Shown: positions 1 to 5,387 of the stretch, piece after piece | Layout: the number at the start of each line of letters is the position of its first letter | How positions within the stretch are numbered: the stretch's first letter is position 1 | NCBI GenBank assembly: GCA_021810735.1 | Contig: JAJZIF010000300.1 | Location: forward strand, 1-5,435 | Origin: Acidobacteriota bacterium | Lineage (GTDB): Bacteria; Acidobacteriota; Terriglobia; Terriglobales; Acidobacteriaceae | Direction: 5' to 3' | DNA: 5,435 nt | Notes under the pieces: generated by a model | Told to the model about the DNA's origin: nothing | The model's database searches: none | The model's input: the letters and a program-made list of their open reading frames with translations, nothing else | Translations under genes and position numbers: made by a program

Positions 1-1103
1 TGGTTTCCAAAAGCCTGGCTCCGGCCGTGATGCCAGGCTCTCCGCAGGAAATCAATCTTTCCCAATGGAGCTCTCCTCCCGCAAACGCCGCCATGGTGGC
101 CTTCGGCGCGATCAATGTGCAGAACGGCCGCGAGATCGTCTATGGCTGGCTATTCGACGCGAAAAATACCCAGTCTCCACAGGTATTGGGCCAACAGTAC
201 AACGAGGAGGCAACGCCAGACACGGCTCGCCACATCGCCCATGAATTTGCCGACGCCATCATTGCCCGCCTCGGCGGCATTCCTGGAATCGCCGAAAGCG
301 AGATTTACTACATCTCCGACCGCAGCGGAAATAAAGAGGTCTGGCAGATGGACTACGACGGCGCCAATCAGCACCAACTCACCCACATCAGCTCAATCTG
401 TTTGTCTCCCCGCATCTCTCCGGACGGCGGCCGCCTGGCCTTCGATGAACTGAATTCTCACGGCAGCAACATTCGCATCTATTCAATGAGTCTGCACCGC
501 ATGGTCAGCTTCCCCATTCATGATGGAACGGATTTCTCCCCGGCCTGGGCGCCCGACGGCAACAATTTGGCCTTCTCCTCTTCGCGGAGCGGCGATCCGG
601 AAATCTGGATCTCCTCGGCCAGCGGCTTCGGACTGCGCCGCGTCACCGCGTATCGCGGCCCGGATGTTTCTCCGGTATTCAATCCAAAGACTGGAACGCA
701 AATCGCGTGGATCAGCGGCCGCACCGGCCTGCCGCAGGTCTACATCATGGAATCCGACGGCACCAACGTGCAGCGCATGACCGATGGCGGATATGCCACC
801 TCGCCCGCGTGGTCGCCGAACGGCCAGTTCCTCGCCTTCGCGTGGGCGCGCAATTATGGGCCCGGCGCTCCCGGCGGCCAGGACATCTACGTCATGGATA
901 TCGCCAGCCACCGCTGGATTCAGCTCACGCATGATATTGGCCGCACCGATTTTCCGTCGTGGTCACCCGATGGACGTCATATTGTATTTCAGCGAACTGT
1001 CGGGGGGCACAGCGAGATCTGGACCATGCTGGCCGACGGCACGGGACAACAGGCGCTGACCAAAGTTGGAAACAGTCGCATGCCTAATTGGAGTTGGAAA
1101 TAA
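1..1103 (+). CDS. tolB: TolB, Tol-Pal system beta-propeller protein (5' partial)
   Basis: Periplasmic TolB, the soluble partner of Pal in the Tol-Pal envelope complex. The frame is open to the window edge (first full codon at base 3), so the signal peptide and the start of the N-terminal domain are missing. The GTG/ATG at 27-32 is internal to the family and not a true start. Counting from that GTG, residues 1-90 match the end of the TolB N-terminal alpha/beta domain, including the helix with AHEFADAI and the RLGGIPGIAESEIYYIS junction. Residues 92-358 are WD40-like PD40 beta-propeller blades. Each carries an SPxxSPDG-type turn: SPRISPDG at 127, SPAWAPDG at 171, SPVFNP at 215, SPAWSPNG at 259 and PSWSPDG at 310. 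Blades also show YDG/SDG/ADG loops followed by QLT or RMT. The C-terminus (MPNWSWK) is typical and complete. pal follows after 86 bp, as in many tol-pal clusters. Identity is secure; only the 5' end is unknown. Confidence 0.95.
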   Translation, partial: VSKSLAPAVMPGSPQEINLSQWSSPPANAAMVAFGAINVQNGREIVYGWLFDAKNTQSPQVLGQQYNEEATPDTARHIAHEFADAIIARLGGIPGIAESEIYYISDRSGNKEVWQMDYDGANQHQLTHISSICLSPRISPDGGRLAFDELNSHGSNIRIYSMSLHRMVSFPIHDGTDFSPAWAPDGNNLAFSSSRSGDPEIWISSASGFGLRRVTAYRGPDVSPVFNPKTGTQIAWISGRTGLPQVYIMESDGTNVQRMTDGGYATSPAWSPNGQFLAFAWARNYGPGAPGGQDIYVMDIASHRWIQLTHDIGRTDFPSWSPDGRHIVFQRTVGGHSEIWTMLADGTGQQALTKVGNSRMPNWSWK

Positions 1104-1176
1104 ATCCATGTAGCAGAAATGATGATCGCGAGCATTTTTTCCGTTCTACACTAAGTCAACCAAGGAAGAGTTTTTT

Positions 1177-1185
1177 GAGGAGAGG
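1177..1185 (+). promoter_or_regulatory. Ribosome binding site of pal
   Basis: The purine-rich stretch GAGGAGAGG contains AGGAG at 1178-1182, seven bases before the ATG at 1190. It decides the start of pal: the longer in-frame TTG at 1088 lies inside the tolB coding end and has no comparable site, and only the 1190 start places a lipoprotein signal peptide at the N-terminus. Confidence 0.8.
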
Positions 1186-1189
1186 ATCG

Positions 1190-1933
1190 ATGAAAAACTA
1201 TAAGATGAATTCTGCGCTGGCTTCCGCAGCGCTTGTTGCTTTCTTGATAACCACTGGCTGCCATCACAAACAGGCTGCCGCGCCTCCGCCACCGCCGCCC
1301 CCGGCTGCACCCGCACCCGCACCCACCGCCAACATCACCGTCACGCCGGACTCCATTGCTCCCGGTCAAAGCGCGGTGCTGAACTGGACCACCACCAACG
1401 CGACGGATGTCTCGATCGACGGCATCGGCGCTGTGGAAACCAGTGGGACCAAGAACGTCAGTCCGACCGAAACCGCCACCTATCATCTCGTTGCGCGCGG
1501 CGATGGCGGATCGACCGATGCCACGGCAACCTTGACAGTCACGCAACCGCCGCCACCACCACCGGCGGCGCCCCAACAGCTCACCGAAGCCGAGTTTGAA
1601 CAGAACGTCAAGCCGATCTTCTTCGACTATGACGCCTACAGCATCCGTCCGGACGCGCAAGCGGTCATCAGCCAGGATGCATCGTTCCTGCAATCGCATC
1701 CAGATGCCAAGATTCTGATTGCAGGCTATTGCGACGATCGCGGGTCTGCGGAATACAACCTGGCCCTCGGCCAGAATCGCGCCAATGCAGCCAAGACGGC
1801 ATTAACCCAGGCGGGCATCGATGCCAGCCGCGTTCGCACCATCAGCTACGGCAAGGAAAAGCAATTCTGCACCGAACAAAATGAGTCTTGCTGGCAGCAA
1901 AACCGGCGAGCTCAGTTCAGCCTGGACCAGTAG
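1190..1933 (+). CDS. pal: Pal-like peptidoglycan-associated lipoprotein with Ig-like insert
   Basis: Outer-membrane lipoprotein that binds peptidoglycan and TolB. The 247-residue product starts with a lipoprotein signal peptide (MKNYKM, hydrophobic core to residue 22, lipobox ITTG with Cys24 as the lipidated residue). Residues 32-46 are a Pro/Ala linker with seven consecutive prolines. Residues 48-118 form a beta-rich, Ig-like module (ITVTPDSIAPGQSAVLNW, then TATYHLVARG and TATLTV strands). A second linker with six prolines spans 120-128. Residues 140-245 are the OmpA-like domain: FFDYDAYSIRPDA, then GYCDDRG with Asp182/Asp183, LALGQNRA with Arg197, and the Pal-type ending with Cys227 and Cys234 before WQQNRRAQF. 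The Asp and Arg match the positions that bind diaminopimelate in OmpA/Pal. It is longer than E. coli Pal (about 170 residues) because of the Ig-like module and double linker. It sits between tolB and cpoB, as expected. The start is set by the strong Shine-Dalgarno site at 1177-1185. Confidence 0.93.
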   Translation: MKNYKMNSALASAALVAFLITTGCHHKQAAAPPPPPPPAAPAPAPTANITVTPDSIAPGQSAVLNWTTTNATDVSIDGIGAVETSGTKNVSPTETATYHLVARGDGGSTDATATLTVTQPPPPPPAAPQQLTEAEFEQNVKPIFFDYDAYSIRPDAQAVISQDASFLQSHPDAKILIAGYCDDRGSAEYNLALGQNRANAAKTALTQAGIDASRVRTISYGKEKQFCTEQNESCWQQNRRAQFSLDQ

Positions 1934-1965
1934 AACGGAGCGAGTCCGGCGGAAATGTTGGACGC

Positions 1966-2030
1966 ATCAAAGTCAAGCGGCAGCACTGTGCATGGGAAAC
2001 ATTCCATGCCGTGCTGCCGTACGCTTTGAT
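1966..2030. repeat. Long imperfect inverted repeat (hairpin) between pal and cpoB
   Basis: Three nested arms pair across this stretch: ATCAAAG (1966-1972) with CTTTGAT (2024-2030), CGGCAGCAC (1978-1986) with GTGCTGCCG (2011-2019), and GCATGG (1990-1995) with CCATGC (2004-2009). The apex can close further with a G-T and an A-T pair, leaving the loop AACA (1998-2001). There is a 5x4 internal loop and a small bulge (TGT opposite C). That gives at least 22 Watson-Crick pairs, which is far more than chance would give in so short a span. No T-run follows directly, so it is not a canonical intrinsic terminator. It may act in the RNA as a processing or stability element in the pal 3' region, as an attenuator before cpoB, or be a copy of a dispersed palindromic repeat. 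Confidence 0.8.
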
Positions 2031-2035
2031 ACCTT

Positions 2036-2049
2036 CGGCATCGATGCCG
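2036..2049. repeat. 14-bp perfect palindrome upstream of cpoB
   Basis: CGGCATCGATGCCG is self-complementary over 14 bases, 56 bp before the cpoB start and just after the larger hairpin. The octamer TGCCGTAC occurs twice here, at 2015-2022 (right arm of the hairpin) and 2045-2052 (overlapping the palindrome's end), each followed by a T-rich stretch and GATAC. This could be a small operator or a second RNA hairpin; nothing in the sequence decides which. Confidence 0.5.
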
Positions 2050-2104
2050 TACACTTTTCTTGATACAGAATTCCGGCGCGGATTGCGTCTAGAACAGGTG
2101 TCGC

Positions 2105-3037
2105 ATGCGTAATTACTTACGAGCTTTTGTGATTTTGCTTTGCATTCTTGGCATCTCCGCCCCCGGCGCCTTCGCCGCCAACCGAGACATGATCGCCCTG
2201 CAGGCGCAGGTTCAGCAGATGCAGGAAATGATTGTCAGCATGCAGCAGTCCAACGACGAACGCTACGCCGTCATACACAACCTGGTGCAACAGACATCCG
2301 ACAGTGTGGGGAAAATTGCCGCCCAAATCGATTCCCTGCAAAAGGCTGCCCAGGCGCAGCAAGGCGCGCAGGGAAATTCGCTGCAGCAACTCTCCGGCCA
2401 GATGCAGTCCATGAACGACTCACTCGACGAGTTGCGCGCCCGTCTCGACAAGATGAGCAAGACACTCGATACCATGCAGTCGCAACAGCAAACCCTCGCC
2501 GCCGGTCAGCCGATGCCAACCGGACAGACCGGACAGACGGCGCAACCAGGCCAGCCGGGACAGCCAGGCACCAGCTCCGATCAGACCCAGGGCATGCCCG
2601 CTGCCCAGCCTCCTGCTCCGCAGGCGCCGCCGCTCGATCAGCTCTATCAGTCCGCCGCCAGCGACTATAACGCCGCGAAATATAACCTCGCCAGCCAGGA
2701 ATTTGCCGACGTCATCAAGTTCTATCCGCAATCCACGCAGGCCGGAAATTCTCAGTTTTATTTAGGCGAGATCGATTATCGCGCGGGAAATTACAAGAGC
2801 GCGATTAGCAATTACGATGCCACGATTTCCCAGTATCCCGGCAACCCCAAAGCGCCGACCGCTCTGCTGCGCAAGGCCCAATCCGAGCTGTCCCTGGGGC
2901 AACGCGAGGCCGGTATCCGCGATTTGCGCTCCCTTATCAATCGCTATCCGCAGACACCGGAGGCCATGCAGGCGCGCAGCAAATTGAACGGGATGGGCGT
3001 CCGCATCTTCGCAAAGCCTTCCGCCGCGCATGAATAG
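2105..3037 (+). CDS. cpoB: Cell division coordinator CpoB/YbgF-like protein
   Basis: Periplasmic CpoB (YbgF) homologue. In E. coli it binds TolA and PBP1B and couples outer-membrane constriction to septal peptidoglycan synthesis. The 310-residue product has a Sec signal peptide (MRNYLR, hydrophobic 7-18, likely cleavage after AFA at residue 24). Residues 28-130 form an Ala/Gln-rich coiled coil with heptad-like spacing (ALQAQVQQMQEM, LQQLSGQMQSM, LDELRARLDKM), longer than in E. coli. Residues 133-176 are a low-complexity Gln/Pro/Gly linker (GQTGQTAQPGQPGQPG). Residues 177-290 carry three TPR-like helical pairs (LYQSAASDYNAAKYNLASQEF, FYLGEIDYRAGNYKSAISNY, LLRKAQSELSLGQREAG), each ending in a YPQ/YPG turn. 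It is longer than the 263-residue E. coli protein because of the coiled coil and linker. The start has a modest Shine-Dalgarno AGGTG at 2096-2100, four bases upstream. Its position after tolB and pal matches the classic tol-pal order. Confidence 0.92.
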   Translation: MRNYLRAFVILLCILGISAPGAFAANRDMIALQAQVQQMQEMIVSMQQSNDERYAVIHNLVQQTSDSVGKIAAQIDSLQKAAQAQQGAQGNSLQQLSGQMQSMNDSLDELRARLDKMSKTLDTMQSQQQTLAAGQPMPTGQTGQTAQPGQPGQPGTSSDQTQGMPAAQPPAPQAPPLDQLYQSAASDYNAAKYNLASQEFADVIKFYPQSTQAGNSQFYLGEIDYRAGNYKSAISNYDATISQYPGNPKAPTALLRKAQSELSLGQREAGIRDLRSLINRYPQTPEAMQARSKLNGMGVRIFAKPSAAHE

Positions 3038-3320
3038 AGAATGAACCGCAAAATCCCATTGCAACAGGCCGCGAGAAGCATCCAATCCCTTTATGACCCA
3101 AACCGCCGCTCCTCACCCCGACGCAGATGAACGAAAGGGCACAGTCGAAGACGATTCCCAGCACGCCGCTGGCGATCTGCCCAAATCGCAGGAATCCATG
3201 GCTGGCCAGCTCGGCCATCGCAATCGCGATGACATGGCGAGGGACAGCGATTCCGATTTTCCCGAGCCTAGCTCCAGCCCGGAACACAGCGGCCAGCACA
3301 AATAACGTGAGATGGCCCAC
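2937..3320 (-). CDS. Possible hydrophobic protein or decayed membrane gene (doubtful)
   Basis: This minus-strand frame of 127 codons starts at a GTG and has coding-like base use in its first 80 codons, with hydrophobic stretches such as LTLFVLAAVF and SGVLGIVFDCALSFICVGV. I recognise no family. An ATG at 3337 in another minus frame gives MSEILTWA, which would join this frame smoothly as a membrane-protein N-terminus if one base were missing. A stop just past the hydrophobic part (near 3095) lies in yet another frame. A once-intact gene of about 80 codons with small indels is therefore possible. Against it stand the lack of a ribosome site, the convergent overlap with cpoB, and the fact that open frames of this size are common by chance at this GC content. 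Confidence 0.2.
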   Translation of the reverse strand: MGHLTLFVLAAVFRAGARLGKIGIAVPRHVIAIAMAELASHGFLRFGQIASGVLGIVFDCALSFICVGVRSGGLGHKGIGCFSRPVAMGFCGSFSIHARRKALRRCGRPSRSICCAPAWPPVSADSD

Positions 3321-3343
3321 GTGAGTATCTCGCTCATCGCGCG
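3038..3343. other. 306-bp gap without a secure gene
   Basis: No convincing + strand gene is visible. A 70-codon + frame at 3093-3305 gives a hydrophilic, low-complexity product and has no Shine-Dalgarno site near its ATG. The minus strand is more suggestive: the frame read from a GTG at 3320 leftwards is exactly antiparallel to that + frame and is hydrophobic (LTLFVLAAVF, HVIAIAMAELA, IASGVLGIVF). Over its first 80 codons about 45% start with G, about two thirds end in G or C, and about 41% have T in the middle, which resembles a membrane-protein coding frame. However, it runs 101 bp into the 3' end of cpoB before stopping, has no ribosome site, and its last 30 residues do not look like protein. 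No terminator hairpin was seen after cpoB. Confidence 0.5.
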
Positions 3344-3346
3344 ATG
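3335..3346. repeat. 12-bp palindrome carrying the tauE-like start codon
   Basis: CATCGCGCGATG is perfectly self-complementary and supplies an ATG on each strand: 3344-3346 on +, the start of the TSUP gene, and 3337-3335 on minus. Just upstream, ACGTGAG is repeated at 3305-3311 and 3319-3325, 14 bp apart, the second copy containing part of the CACGTG palindrome (3318-3323). These could be operator elements, or chance in GC-rich DNA. Confidence 0.4.
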
Positions 3347-4081
3347 ACCGCCGTCACGCTGCACGTCCTCATCGTTTTGTTTCTTGCCACGATGATTCGA
3401 TCCACCTTCGGATTCGGCGAGGCGCTGTTCGCGGTTCCCCTCCTCGCCCTCCGCATCCCTCTCGCAATCGCAGCCCCGCTCGCTGTGCTGGTTTCCATCA
3501 CCATTGCCAGCGTCGTTGTCGCGCAGGATTGGCGGCATATTCATCTGCGCAGCGTCGGCGGCCTGCTCGGATCGACCCTCCTCGGACTTCCAGTGGGCCT
3601 GCTGCTTCTGAGAACCGGCAAACCTCAGGCCGTAAAGGCTGGGCTCGCCCTCATTTTGCTGGCCTTTTCTGTCTATGCGCTCCGCGGTCGAATGCCGCTC
3701 AAGCGAACGGACGACAATAAATTGTGGCTGCTCGGCTGCGGATTTTTTGCCGGCCTCCTCGGCGGCGCCTACGGAATGAACGGACCGCCTCTGGTGCTCT
3801 ACGGCGCAATGCGTCGCTGGTCGGCCCAGCAATTTCGCGCAACTCTGCAAGGATATTTCTTGCCGGCCAGCATCCTCGGCATGGCTGGCTACTGGCTGGC
3901 CGGCCTGTGGGTACCCGCGGTGACCCACTATTATCTGCTGTCGTTACCCGTGATTCTGCCTGCAATTTGGCTGGGCAGAATTCTCAACCGCCGTATGCAT
4001 GGAGAAGTATTTCTCAAGTACGTGTACGTCGGCCTGGGGACCGTCGGCGGCGTGCTATTGATACAAGCAATCCGTGGGTGA
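3344..4081 (+). CDS. TauE/SafE (TSUP) family membrane transporter
   Basis: Integral inner-membrane protein of the TauE/SafE (TSUP, PF01925-type) family, whose studied members export sulfite, sulfoacetate or related anions. The substrate cannot be read from the sequence. The 245-residue product is hydrophobic throughout, with about eight membrane segments in two halves: roughly 4-20, 26-56 (probably two), 70-90, 95-113, 127-146, 168-190, 195-213 and 223-241. Family-type motifs appear at the start of each half: STFGFGEALFAVPLL (residues 20-34) and GLLGGAYGMNGPPLVLYGAMRRW (138-159), followed by FRATLQGYFL (164-173). The length fits the family (about 240-260). ATG 3344 is the first possible start, since an in-frame stop lies at 3308-3310. 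It has no clear Shine-Dalgarno site, so translation may be leaderless or weak. The DoxX gene follows after 117 bp in which I see no site beyond the doxX ribosome binding site. Membership is solid, substrate unknown. Confidence 0.88.
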   Translation: MTAVTLHVLIVLFLATMIRSTFGFGEALFAVPLLALRIPLAIAAPLAVLVSITIASVVVAQDWRHIHLRSVGGLLGSTLLGLPVGLLLLRTGKPQAVKAGLALILLAFSVYALRGRMPLKRTDDNKLWLLGCGFFAGLLGGAYGMNGPPLVLYGAMRRWSAQQFRATLQGYFLPASILGMAGYWLAGLWVPAVTHYYLLSLPVILPAIWLGRILNRRMHGEVFLKYVYVGLGTVGGVLLIQAIRG

Positions 4082-4188
4082 AATCGAATCTCCCGCAACG
4101 CTCGGCGGCCTGTTCTCCGCTACTTTTCGCTTTCCAAACTTCTCCTCCAGCATTACTCTTGGTGGCATGTCCGTTCCACTCCTGCGTC

Positions 4189-4193
4189 GAGGA
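4189..4193 (+). promoter_or_regulatory. Ribosome binding site of the doxX-like gene
   Basis: GAGGA lies five bases before the ATG at 4199 and supports that start. Confidence 0.6.
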
Positions 4194-4198
4194 ATTCC

Positions 4199-4660
4199 AT
4201 GTTCCAGAAGCTGATTGCAACTCGAAACGATCTGACCCTTACCGTTCTTCGGCTCGTCTTAGGAGTCGTCTTTTTTGCGCATGGAGCCCAGCAGGTACTC
4301 GGCTGGTTTGGCGGCAGCGGCTATGCCGGGACGATGCAGTTCTTCACGCAAGTCGTCGGAATTCCCGCGCCATTTGCATTCCTCGCCCTCATGGCACAAT
4401 TTCTCGGCGGTATCGGCCTCCTCGTTGGGTTCCTCACGCGCATCGCGGTCTTCGGTATCGCCATCGACATGCTGGTCGCCATCTTCACGGTTCACATCCG
4501 CGTCGGCTTTTTTATGAACTGGGCTGGCCACCAGAACGGCGAGGGGTATGAGTATCATTTGCTCGCCCTCGCGCTTTGCTTCATTCTTCTGGTGAAAGGC
4601 TCGGGGGCAATCTCGCTGGATCGCGCCCTCTACAAGGAAAGGTGGGCGGAGCATGGATAG
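4199..4660 (+). CDS. DoxX family membrane protein
   Basis: Small DoxX-family (PF07681-type) inner-membrane protein of 153 residues, a normal length. Four membrane segments are visible at about 13-31, 57-79, 81-102 and 117-134. Family signatures are the first-helix LRLVLGVVFFAHGAQQVLGWFGGSG, the AQFLGGIGLLVGFLTRIA segment in helices 2-3, and the GEGYEYHLLALALCFILLVKGSGAISLDRAL ending region. Named relatives include the DoxD subunit of archaeal thiosulfate:quinone oxidoreductase. In mycobacteria a DoxX protein forms a membrane oxidoreductase complex with SodA and SseA. Most bacterial members have no assigned reaction, and none can be assigned here. The gene overlaps the next by 8 bp (ATG at 4653, stop at 4658-4660), so the two are very likely co-translated and may work together in redox balance. 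Confidence 0.92.
   Translation: MFQKLIATRNDLTLTVLRLVLGVVFFAHGAQQVLGWFGGSGYAGTMQFFTQVVGIPAPFAFLALMAQFLGGIGLLVGFLTRIAVFGIAIDMLVAIFTVHIRVGFFMNWAGHQNGEGYEYHLLALALCFILLVKGSGAISLDRALYKERWAEHG
4640..4645 (+). promoter_or_regulatory. Ribosome binding site of the flavoprotein gene, inside the doxX-like gene
   Basis: AGGTGG lies seven bases before the ATG at 4653, within the last codons of the doxX-like gene. It supports the overlapping start and translational coupling. Confidence 0.6.
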
Positions 4661-5327
4661 CTACCCCGCAACCGACCGAACCCAGGTGAAACGGCTTCCG
4701 AAGCGCGGCGTGTATGACAAAGCGCAGGTCCACGCCATTTTGGACGAAGGATTTCTGTGCCACGTCGGATTCATGGTCGATCGACAACCCTGTGTCATTC
4801 CCACCGGCTATGTGCGTGCCGGCGAGAAAATTTACATCCACGGCTCCGCCGCCAGCCGCATGCTGCGCACGCTCGATCGGGGAGTCAATGTCTGCGTGAC
4901 TGTCACACTGGTGGATGGATTGGTGCTCGCGCGCGCTGTATTCCATCACTCGATGAACTACCGTTCAGTCGTCATCATGGGCACCGCGCGGTTGGTAGCA
5001 GACCGCGACGAGAAGATCGACGCGTTGCGATGCTTCACCAACCACATCGTTCCCGGTCGATGGGACGAGGCGCGACAGCCCAACGATCAGGAATTGAAAG
5101 CGACCACCGTGCTGGTCGTACCGCTCAATGAAGTCTCCGCGAAGGTGCGCGCCGGTCCGCCCATCGACGAGGAAGAAGACTACGCCTTGCCCATCTGGGC
5201 GGGTGTGGTACCGCTGCGCACGCGCGCGGGAGAGCCGCTGCCCGACCCGCGCAATCTCCCTGCGGCTCCCGCGTTCGACGCCACCAGACTCACAAGATTT
5301 TCCAAGCCATTCGCCGGTATCGAGTGA
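4653..5327 (+). CDS. Pyridoxamine 5'-phosphate oxidase-like flavin-binding protein
   Basis: Cytoplasmic protein of the PPOX/FMN-binding split-barrel superfamily, of the Pyridox_ox_2 / NimA-like type (COG3467-like), 224 residues. Recognisable blocks are VKRLPKRGVYD (12-22, family N-terminal motif), ILDEGFLCHVGFMVDRQPCVIPTGYVRAG (29-57, first barrel strands), KIYIHGSAASRML (59-71), VCVTVTLVDGLVLARAVFHHSMNYRSVVIMGTARLV (80-115, core strands and likely flavin site), ELKATTVLVVPLNEVSAKVRAGPP (147-170) and PIWAGVVPL (180-188). These match the family in order over its whole length. Members bind FMN, F420 or haem, and most, including this subtype, have no proven reaction, so the name does not mean that it makes pyridoxal phosphate. 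The ATG at 4653 overlaps the doxX-like gene by 8 bp and has AGGTGG seven bases upstream. A terminator follows within 6 bp of the stop, so this is the last gene of the transcript. Confidence 0.9.
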   Translation: MDSYPATDRTQVKRLPKRGVYDKAQVHAILDEGFLCHVGFMVDRQPCVIPTGYVRAGEKIYIHGSAASRMLRTLDRGVNVCVTVTLVDGLVLARAVFHHSMNYRSVVIMGTARLVADRDEKIDALRCFTNHIVPGRWDEARQPNDQELKATTVLVVPLNEVSAKVRAGPPIDEEEDYALPIWAGVVPLRTRAGEPLPDPRNLPAAPAFDATRLTRFSKPFAGIE

Positions 5328-5332
5328 GAATA

Positions 5333-5360
5333 CCCCCGGCAGAGCCGGGGGCTTCATTTT
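5333..5360 (+). terminator. Rho-independent terminator after the flavoprotein gene
   Basis: A perfect 8-bp GC-only stem, CCCCCGGC (5333-5340) with GCCGGGGG (5344-5351), closes a three-base loop (AGA) and is followed by CTTCATTTT. It starts five bases after the stop codon. On the minus strand no T-run follows, so it acts mainly on + strand transcription. Confidence 0.88.
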
Positions 5361-5363
5361 GTG

Positions 5364-5387
5364 AGCCGCTCAAAGCGGCTTGAGCGG
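5364..5387. repeat. Two overlapping, mutually exclusive hairpins after the terminator
   Basis: AGCCGCT (5364-5370) pairs with AGCGGCT (5374-5380) around the loop CAA. Alternatively CCGCTCAA (5366-5373) pairs with TTGAGCGG (5380-5387) around AGCGGC. Both stems are perfect but share bases, so only one can form. A further 6-bp stem, GCCACC (5417-5422) with GGTGGC (5428-5433), lies at the window edge. No gene is identifiable from 5328 to 5435. Confidence 0.6.

Noticed and set aside
1119..1138. Possible terminator after tolB (imperfect hairpin ATGATCGCGAGCAT followed by six T)
   Set aside because: The stem is only about six pairs with a mismatch, and it lies between cluster genes expected to be co-transcribed; too weak to call.
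1088..1189. In-frame upstream extension of pal to TTG 1088
   Set aside because: It would overlap tolB, has no good ribosome site and would bury the lipoprotein signal peptide. ATG 1190 has a strong Shine-Dalgarno site.
1283..1338. C-rich repeats in pal as a possible microsatellite or CRISPR-like element
   Set aside because: They encode the proline/alanine linker with mixed codons; no spacers and no long exact repeat units.
2060..2093. Promoter-like TTGATA and TCTAGA before cpoB
   Set aside because: The spacing is 22 bp, too long for a sigma-70 promoter, and the second box abuts the ribosome binding site.
3041..3130. 29-codon frame (MNRKIPLQQAARSIQSLYD...) right after cpoB, sharing ATGA with another small frame
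   Set aside because: No Shine-Dalgarno site and no recognisable feature; such short frames are common by chance.
3093..3305. 70-codon + strand open frame in the gap after cpoB
   Set aside because: Hydrophilic low-complexity product, no ribosome site, and exactly antiparallel to the more coding-like minus frame.
3113..3928. Long minus-strand open frame across the TSUP gene
   Set aside because: Its highly charged product is the expected mirror of hydrophobic codons on the + strand; the + strand gene has clear family motifs.
3724..4551. 275-codon + strand open frame overlapping the TSUP and DoxX genes
   Set aside because: Arg/Ser/Pro-rich shadow frame with no recognisable domain, overlapping two genes with solid family matches.
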